Assembly (NCBI GenBank): GCA_016713525.1
Contig: JADJOZ010000007.1
Span: 248,001-312,000, forward strand
Direction of reading: 5' to 3'
Length of the DNA: 64,000 nucleotides
From: Bacteroidota bacterium
GTDB taxonomy: Bacteria; Bacteroidota; Bacteroidia; AKYH767-A; OLB10
Shown here in pieces: positions 58,659-64,000 of this stretch (its first letter is position 1; each line of letters starts with the position of its first letter). Position numbers and translations under genes: made by a program. The notes beneath the pieces are model-generated. The model was not told where the DNA came from. It saw nothing but the letters and a program-made list of their open reading frames with translations, and ran no database searches.

Positions 58659-59932
58659 TTCTGAGTTCATTTCTTTTGATTTTTTTCTGTGCAACTCTTT
58701 CTGCTCAGGATTCAACTGATTTTTTCACTTCTGATTATATGCGATATGAAGATCACATTTATTCAGATAACATCAAAACTGTCACCCTGGAACAGGAAGG
58801 AATCAGACTTTCTGAACCTATTATTGAACTTGGTGGTTCCGACAGATTACTTTTATCATTTGATGATCTTGATGGAGACTTCAAAAATTACAATTACACT
58901 TTGATTCACTGTGATTACAACTGGCAGCCCTCTAATCTGAATGACAATGAGTATCTGGCTGGTTTTGCACAAGACCGGATTGAAAACTATAAATCTTCAT
59001 TCAATACACTGCAGCCTTATACGCACTATGAATTGATTATTCCGGGCAGGGATGTTCGTCCCATGTTATCGGGTAATTACCTGTTGAAGGTTTACACTGA
59101 AGACGCACCTGAAAAGCCGGTGATTACCCGCAGACTCATGATTGTACAAAACAGAGCAACCATTGAAGCTACTGTGCAAAGGGCTACAATTGTCAACGAT
59201 ATGAATTCAAAGCAGGAAATTGATTTTTCCATTTTTCACAAAGGATTATCACTAGCCAATCCTTTTGAAGATATTAAAGTTGTATTGATGCAAAATGGTA
59301 GATGGGATAATGCAATCACCGGATTAAAACCACTTTTTCTAAAAGAAGAAGAACTGGATTACAGTTATGACGAAGAGAATACCTTTAACGCTGGAAATGA
59401 ATACCGGACTTTTGATCTTCGTACTCTTCGAATTTACACCCAGTTCGTAAAAGACATTATTAAAGCGGAAACAGGATATACCGTTGTAGTTGCACCGGGT
59501 ATTAGCCGTTCATTCGACCGGTATGTAACTGAAAATGACATTAATGGGAAGTTTTTGATCCGTAATCAGGATGGCCGTGATGATAAGTTGGAAAGCGAAT
59601 ACGTAACTGTGAAATTCGCTCTGAAGCACGAAATTCTGACAAATGGCAATTTTTATGTTTTCGGGGCCTTGACGGATTGGAAATTAAATGCCTCAAATAA
59701 AATGGTTTACAATGAGGATGAAGGTACTTACGAAGCATTGCTTTTTTTGAAACAAGGTTACTATGACTACCAGTATGTTTTTCTTGCGGATGGCAAACGC
59801 ATTGCAGATGAATCGATTGTAGAAGGAAGTCATTTTGAAACAGAAAATAAATACACGATTTTGGTCTATTACCGACCTGTTGGTGGTCGTTATGATCAAC
59901 TGGTTGGTTTTAGAAAGCTATCAACCCGTTAA
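58616..59932 (+). CDS. DUF5103 domain protein
   Basis: A 438-residue protein exported by a signal peptide (about residues 13-31, SVILSSFLLIFFCATLSAQ). The rest has DLDGDFKNYNYTLIHCDYNW, PVITRRLMIVQNRA and VFGALTDWKLNASNKMVYNE, segments of the Bacteroidota DUF5103 family, with a C-terminal immunoglobulin-like or CBM48-like part (FGALTDW, GYYDYQYVFLADG). The biological role is unknown. The ATG at 58616 lies inside the 3' end of the repaired ABC-F gene; if that overlap is wrong the start may be the TTG at 58676. Confidence 0.8.
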   Translation: MGRSIFTHDRTGSVILSSFLLIFFCATLSAQDSTDFFTSDYMRYEDHIYSDNIKTVTLEQEGIRLSEPIIELGGSDRLLLSFDDLDGDFKNYNYTLIHCDYNWQPSNLNDNEYLAGFAQDRIENYKSSFNTLQPYTHYELIIPGRDVRPMLSGNYLLKVYTEDAPEKPVITRRLMIVQNRATIEATVQRATIVNDMNSKQEIDFSIFHKGLSLANPFEDIKVVLMQNGRWDNAITGLKPLFLKEEELDYSYDEENTFNAGNEYRTFDLRTLRIYTQFVKDIIKAETGYTVVVAPGISRSFDRYVTENDINGKFLIRNQDGRDDKLESEYVTVKFALKHEILTNGNFYVFGALTDWKLNASNKMVYNEDEGTYEALLFLKQGYYDYQYVFLADGKRIADESIVEGSHFETENKYTILVYYRPVGGRYDQLVGFRKLSTR

Positions 59933-60013
59933 TATTTGTTGGCGTTTTATTACCATTCGCCTAAAGTTTTAAACAGTTGGTCAAATTTACTTCCATTTTA
60001 TGAACAAGGTTTT

Positions 60014-60021
60014 TACTTTTG
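60014..60021 (+). promoter_or_regulatory. -7 element upstream of apaG
   Basis: TACTTTTG, an exact TAnnTTTG match, 33 nt before the start at 60055, with TTC 20 nt upstream. It supports the 60055 start over the one at 60019, which lies within the element. Confidence 0.55.
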
Positions 60022-60054
60022 GTACACAGTCGACACGCTAATACACACGAGACT

Positions 60055-60441
60055 ATGATCACAGAAGTTACCGCAGGGATAAAAGTAACCGTAGAAACTT
60101 TTTACCAGCCCACTCATAGCAACCCTTCACAATCACACTATGTTTTCGCATACAGGATTACCATCCTTAATGAGAGTGGCGAAACAGTCAGACTCAAACG
60201 TCGCCATTGGCACATTGTTGACTCTGATAATAGCAGACGGGAAGTGGAAGGTGAAGGAGTAGTAGGTGAACAACCTTATCTGGGACAAGGAGAAACATAC
60301 CGGTATGTTTCAGGCTGCAATCTCAATACTGAACTTGGTAAAATGCATGGCACTTATCTGATGGAAAGAGTCAGCGATAAAAAATTGTTTTATGTAAGGA
60401 TCCCTGAATTTACAATGGTGGTTCCCAGTAAACTAAATTAA
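60055..60441 (+). CDS. apaG: ApaG
   Basis: A 128-residue single-domain ApaG protein from the ATG at 60055 (MITEVTAGIKVTVETFYQP). The conserved core is YVFAYRITILNESGETVRLKRRHWHI, then EGEGVVGEQPYLGQGETYRYVSG, and a final segment with G-x-M-x-G-x-Y (GKMHGTYLM). The fold is a fibronectin type III-like sandwich. ApaG is linked to Co2+/Mg2+ efflux or cation homeostasis in Salmonella, but its mechanism is unclear. Monocistronic, with a promoter of its own and a terminator after it. Confidence 0.92.
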   Translation: MITEVTAGIKVTVETFYQPTHSNPSQSHYVFAYRITILNESGETVRLKRRHWHIVDSDNSRREVEGEGVVGEQPYLGQGETYRYVSGCNLNTELGKMHGTYLMERVSDKKLFYVRIPEFTMVVPSKLN

Positions 60442-60472
60442 TATAATCTCAAAACCCTGAATTCAACCTCCT

Positions 60473-60500
60473 GTCCCGGTCCACAAAACCGGGACTTTTT
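60473..60500. terminator. Terminator between apaG and the rRNA methyltransferase gene
   Basis: An 8-bp stem GTCCCGGT (60473-60480) with ACCGGGAC (60488-60495), a 7-base loop and a T run to 60500 on the plus strand. It overlaps the 3' end of the convergent gene. Confidence 0.8.
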
Positions 60501-61257
60501 ATTTAGTGGTTAATTCCGAGAGTAAAATTCCACACGCCACCGCAGCATTTAGTGATTCTGTTGTCGAACCCGCACCCCTGGTTATCAGCACTTTCATATC
60601 AGCCATTTGAAGTATTTCTTTCGAAATCCCATGCGATTCACTTCCAATTATCAAGGCAACTTTGTCATCAATTTTTCGGTGGTTCAAAGGCTCTCCGGAA
60701 AGATCTGCCCCAAATACTTTATAACCTCCCTCAAGCTTCAATGTCTCTAAAAAGGTAGCCAGGTCACCCCTAAATGTTGACATACGAAACAACGATCCCA
60801 TTGCACTTTGCACCACCTTCGGATTAAAAGTTTCGACACAGTCGGAGGAGCAAACTATTTTTTTAACACCAAACCATTCTGCTGTTCTTATAATGGTCCC
60901 CAGATTTCCGGGATCTCTGATACTGTCAAGGAGTACAATTGGTGCTGAATCACCGGCAATCAGAAATTCCGGATTTGCAGGTTTTTCGGCTACAGCAAGA
61001 ACTTTATTAGGTGTTGAGAGCAAACTGATTCTTGCTAAATCCTTTTCATTTACTTCATATTGGATAGTACCGGACGCTGTAAAAGGATTAGTTTCAAAAT
61101 ATTCAGGAAGAGCTGCAATCAGTCTGATACGCAGACCGGAATGCTTCAATTCATCTATTACCTTTTCTCCTTCAGCAATAAACAAACCTGTATCATTTCG
61201 AAATTTGGTTTGGTGAAGGGAACGGATATCTGACAAAACACTCTTACTGATATTCAT
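60499..61257 (-). CDS. TrmH/SpoU family RNA 2'-O-methyltransferase
   Basis: About 252 residues from the ATG at 61257 (MNISKSVLSDIRSLHQTKFR); the longer reading to 61347 adds a tail without homology features. The N-terminal substrate-binding domain has GLFIAEGEKVIDEL. The C-terminal SPOUT knot has SIRDPGNLGTIIRTAEWFG (motif 1), ALIIGSESHGIS (motif 2) and STTESLNAAVACGILLSEL (motif 3). These are the SAM-binding trefoil motifs of TrmH/RlmB-like enzymes, methylating a ribose 2'-OH in rRNA or tRNA. The target is not known. It is divergent from tamL. Confidence 0.9.
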   Translation of the reverse strand: MNISKSVLSDIRSLHQTKFRNDTGLFIAEGEKVIDELKHSGLRIRLIAALPEYFETNPFTASGTIQYEVNEKDLARISLLSTPNKVLAVAEKPANPEFLIAGDSAPIVLLDSIRDPGNLGTIIRTAEWFGVKKIVCSSDCVETFNPKVVQSAMGSLFRMSTFRGDLATFLETLKLEGGYKVFGADLSGEPLNHRKIDDKVALIIGSESHGISKEILQMADMKVLITRGAGSTTESLNAAVACGILLSELTTK

Positions 61258-61408
61258 AGTCAAACCGGGCTTTGTATAGCGGTCAAATTTAAACAAATTA
61301 CCTGAGAGGCTGCAGAACCAGCAAACTGTAAATTTTCCCGAAACCACATTAAGGGACTAACAATCAAAACAAATAGTAGTAATTTTACGGCAATTGTCCG
61401 GGATATAT

Positions 61409-63745
61409 ATGTCATTCAGCAAACGAAAACCAACATTTCCACTATTCGGAACCCCGGTAAGGCTTTTAATTATTCTAAGTGCATGGTTTATTTCATCTTG
61501 CAGTCCTGTGAGGGATTTGGGTGAAAACAAGTACATGCTTCATAAAAACACCATTCGAAGCGATAAGTCCGAACTGAATGAAAGTGTAACTTCCATATTG
61601 AAGCAAAAGCCAAACCGTAAAATTCTGGGCATTTTCAGGTTTCATTTAGGGGTGTATAATCTGGCTAACAGAGGGAAGCAAACTAAATTCAAAAGTTGGG
61701 TAAAGCGCACAATTGGTGAAGAGCCGGTTGTACTGGATTCTGTTTTAACGGAAAAATCACGGGAACAGGTTAAACAATTTTTGCAAAACAATGGATATTT
61801 CAATGCAGTGGTTACAGACACTACCACCTATTTGCGAAGAAAAAGGGCTCATGTCACTTACCGTATAACTACGGGTAATGCCTATACGCTAAGGTATATT
61901 TTTTATAAGATAGATGACCCTGCTATAAAATTGATTTTGCTCAACGACAGTGCCGCTTCCTTGGTAAAAACGGGTAACAACTACAGCACATCCGACTTCC
62001 AACATGAACGCGACCGTATTACTACGTTATTGCGAAACAGAGGCTATTATGATTTCAGCCAGGCTTACATTTCATTTGATGTAGATACTTCATTGAAATC
62101 ACAACAGACCGATGTGTTTTTTGTGATCAAAAATCCGCTTCAGGTTTCCTATGGCGATACCTTACCACTTCACAAAGTATATCGAATTGATAATATCTAT
62201 ATTCAAACCGATTACGATCCACTTGCCAAAAACCTGAAGATCCCAACAGACACGGTAGTTTACAAGAATTACCATTTCACTTCTTCATTTAAGAAAATGC
62301 GCTTTAAACCTGAGGCATTGCTTTCGAGGATTTTTATTGAAAAAGGCGATTTGTATAAAGTAAATAATGCGGACTACACTTACAAGGGACTGGCTAATCT
62401 GGGATTATTCCGATTTGTAAACATCCGGTATGAACCTGTCGCCACAGACAGTTCAAATTACCATTTATTAAACAGTTTTATTTCTCTGAGTCCATCGGCC
62501 AAACAAGATTACAAGGTTGAATTGGAAGGAACACACAATGGTGGTAACTTCGGAGTTGGGGGTAACCTAACCTATCGTAACAAAAATTCATTCCGAAGTG
62601 CTGAGCTGATCGAATTAAAAATCAGAGCTAAGATAGAATCCATTCCGGATTTTGTTGATTCCACCAGTGCTGATCAGCCGCGACCGCTTTCATTGAACAC
62701 TTATGAAATAGGTCCTGAACTAAATATCAGAATTCCGAGGTTACTATGGCCCCTTGCACGATTCAACCATAGCAGATCATCGAATCCGGTAACAAATTTT
62801 ACGTCATCATTTAATTACCAAAAACGTCCGGAATACACCAGAAACAACCTCGTATTTTCCAGTGGTTTTGAATTCAAAGAATCTAAATATAAAAAACACT
62901 TTGTTTATCCGGCGGAGATAAACTATTCAAGTTTTAATTTGTCTCAGGCATTCGTAAATAAGCTTGTTGCCCTGAATGATTTACAGTTAATTTTATATTA
63001 CCGGAATTACCTTATCACAAATGGCAGGTATACTTTCATATACAATTCTCAGGAGCAAAACTTATATCGGGATTTCGTTTATTTCAGGTTTTCATTTGAA
63101 ATAGCGGGAAATTCACTTCGTTTAATTGATAAGTTACGAACCAATTATGACGAAAATAAAACATATCAGGTTTTAGGAATCAATTACTCACAATACATCC
63201 GCCCCGATTTTGATTTCAGTTACTATCAGATTTTCAGTTCTCACACCGCTCTGGTTTACCGGCTGGCAGCAGGTATTGGAATGGCGTATCTGAATTCAGA
63301 TTTCATACCTTATGAAAAAACGTTCTTCGCAGGTGGTGCAAATGATTTGCGGGCTTTCAGAGCACGAACAATCGGACCCGGAAGTTATGCTGCGAATAAT
63401 TTTATTGAACAACTCGGTGATATAAAAATCAATGCCAATGTAGAATATCGGTTCGATATTTTCCGTATTCTGGAAGGAGCTATTTTTGCGGATGCCGGAA
63501 ACATCTGGTTGCGCGACAATTTCAGGGAATTACCCGGAAGCCGTTTTCAACCCGGAACATTTTTAAGTGAACTTGCTTTAGGTACTGGTATTGGTATGCG
63601 TCTCGATTTTACTTTTTTTATTTTCAGGATCGATGCGGGTATACCACTTAAAGATCCGGGGAGAGCAGCTAACGACCGTTGGGTTATCAATTACCTTAAG
63701 CTCAGCTCCATCAACTATAACTTTGGGATTGGGTATCCTTTTTAA
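61409..63745 (+). CDS. tamL: TamL-like BamA/TamA family outer membrane lipoprotein
   Basis: About 778 residues from the ATG at 61409. A lipoprotein signal ends ISSCSPV (Cys about residue 31), which distinguishes the Bacteroidota TamL type from BamA. The N-terminal half contains POTRA-like repeats (QVKQFLQNNGYFNAVV, RITTLLRNRGYYDFSQ). The C-terminal half is a 16-strand barrel with FAGGANDLRAFRARTIGPG, the loop 6 motif region, and the closing strand INYNFGIGYPF ending in Phe. TamL pairs with TamB to move lipids or assemble outer membrane proteins. Intact. Confidence 0.88.
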   Translation: MSFSKRKPTFPLFGTPVRLLIILSAWFISSCSPVRDLGENKYMLHKNTIRSDKSELNESVTSILKQKPNRKILGIFRFHLGVYNLANRGKQTKFKSWVKRTIGEEPVVLDSVLTEKSREQVKQFLQNNGYFNAVVTDTTTYLRRKRAHVTYRITTGNAYTLRYIFYKIDDPAIKLILLNDSAASLVKTGNNYSTSDFQHERDRITTLLRNRGYYDFSQAYISFDVDTSLKSQQTDVFFVIKNPLQVSYGDTLPLHKVYRIDNIYIQTDYDPLAKNLKIPTDTVVYKNYHFTSSFKKMRFKPEALLSRIFIEKGDLYKVNNADYTYKGLANLGLFRFVNIRYEPVATDSSNYHLLNSFISLSPSAKQDYKVELEGTHNGGNFGVGGNLTYRNKNSFRSAELIELKIRAKIESIPDFVDSTSADQPRPLSLNTYEIGPELNIRIPRLLWPLARFNHSRSSNPVTNFTSSFNYQKRPEYTRNNLVFSSGFEFKESKYKKHFVYPAEINYSSFNLSQAFVNKLVALNDLQLILYYRNYLITNGRYTFIYNSQEQNLYRDFVYFRFSFEIAGNSLRLIDKLRTNYDENKTYQVLGINYSQYIRPDFDFSYYQIFSSHTALVYRLAAGIGMAYLNSDFIPYEKTFFAGGANDLRAFRARTIGPGSYAANNFIEQLGDIKINANVEYRFDIFRILEGAIFADAGNIWLRDNFRELPGSRFQPGTFLSELALGTGIGMRLDFTFFIFRIDAGIPLKDPGRAANDRWVINYLKLSSINYNFGIGYPF

Positions 63746-63858
63746 TCAAAAAAGTAATTCATTTAGGGTCTCACCTAATTACCAAACTACTTGATGCACG
63801 ATTAACCATATTATTTTCAATCATTTAACATAGATTTTTAAGCAATTAAAATATTTAG

Positions 63859-63866
63859 TAGTTTTG
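63859..63866 (+). promoter_or_regulatory. -7 element upstream of the aldolase gene
   Basis: TAGTTTTG, an exact TAnnTTTG match, followed by CCC, 47 nt before the start at 63914. Confidence 0.5.
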
Positions 63867-63913
63867 CCCAGTTCAATAAAAAGTAATTACGGAAACAATA
63901 TTCTGATAAAAAT

Positions 63914-64000
63914 ATGACTACCAAGCAAATAGAAGAACTTTTAGGAAAAGATGCCAGCTCACTGCTGAATCATCAATGCAAAACATTGTCAAAAGATCAA
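63914..64000 (+). CDS. Class I fructose-bisphosphate aldolase, N-terminus only (cut by window edge)
   Basis: Twenty-nine codons from the ATG at 63914 to the right edge. The start MTTKQIEELLGKDASSLLNH and the following QCKTLSKDQ match the N-terminus of the prokaryotic (archaeal-type) class I fructose-1,6-bisphosphate aldolases of Bacteroidota. That family cleaves fructose-1,6-bisphosphate to two triose phosphates through a Schiff-base lysine not included here. A -7 element lies 47 nt upstream. With so few residues the call is a strong guess. Confidence 0.7.
   Translation, partial: MTTKQIEELLGKDASSLLNHQCKTLSKDQ

Noticed and set aside
1..64000. CRISPR arrays, insertion sequences, prophage genes or integrases
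   Set aside because: No short direct repeat arrays, transposase or integrase motifs or terminal inverted repeats were found by reading both strands. Only tandem duplication at 17.4-21.3 kb and terminator hairpins were seen.

Overview
The window is a stretch of ordinary chromosome from a member of the Bacteroidota. Several things point to this: three secreted proteins with type IX secretion (T9SS) sorting tails, gldF/gldG, bacillithiol deacetylase bshB1, a TamL-type outer membrane assembly lipoprotein, DUF2807, DUF4340 and DUF5103 proteins, and promoters of the Bacteroidota type (TTG near -33, TAnnTTTG near -7). Lipoprotein signals and the AT-rich base composition agree. I see no phage, plasmid, insertion sequence, CRISPR array or defence island.

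Layout: (1) 0-7.5 kb: end of a gldF-gldG-DUF4340 operon, SAM hydrolase plus small monooxygenase, PhoH ATPase, a large secreted lysyl-oxidase-like protein and a cold shock protein. (2) 7.6-17.2 kb: two peptide transporters (POT, OPT), thioredoxin-like lipoprotein, tRNA-His, copper ATPase, glycosyltransferase and flippase. (3) 17.3-21.4 kb: tandem paralogous secreted Asp-box (sialidase-fold-like) proteins, each closed by a strong terminator. (4) 21.4-30.4 kb: bshB1, then divergently a cytochrome c maturation operon (ccmB-C-D-E-F), followed by DUF2520-kdsC-ubiA-maf-eamA with tight spacing. (5) 30.4-38.3 kb: a two-component pair (propeller histidine kinase and REC-PAS-LytTR regulator), dnaK with a sigma54-like promoter, and a putative lipoprotein. 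(6) 38.3-47.9 kb: coiled-coil secreted protein, panB, RluA-type pseudouridine synthase, RprXY-like two-component pair, azurin-like lipoprotein, priA, corA. (7) 48-64 kb: sugar transporter, methyltransferase, ZIP transporter, peroxiredoxin, PAP2 phosphatase, mazG, lipid A deacylase-like protein, DUF2807, LTA-synthase-like protein, ABC-F ATPase, DUF5103, apaG, rRNA methyltransferase, tamL, and the start of class I fructose-bisphosphate aldolase.

The most conspicuous property is damage: I count about 25 single-step frameshifts in 15 genes, nearly all in homopolymer runs and hitting housekeeping genes (priA, phoH, ccmF, ABC-F, POT). Uncorrected sequencing error is by far the simplest explanation, so I annotate each as one gene spanning the shift. 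Three additional in-frame stops (ccmB, maf, a putative lipoprotein) look like substitutions and deserve separate checking. I found no convincing new system. The better leads are the lysyl-oxidase-like T9SS protein, the Asp-box tandem pair, the sigma54-like dnaK promoter, the cysteine-type CcmE and the mismatched acceptor stem of tRNA-His.
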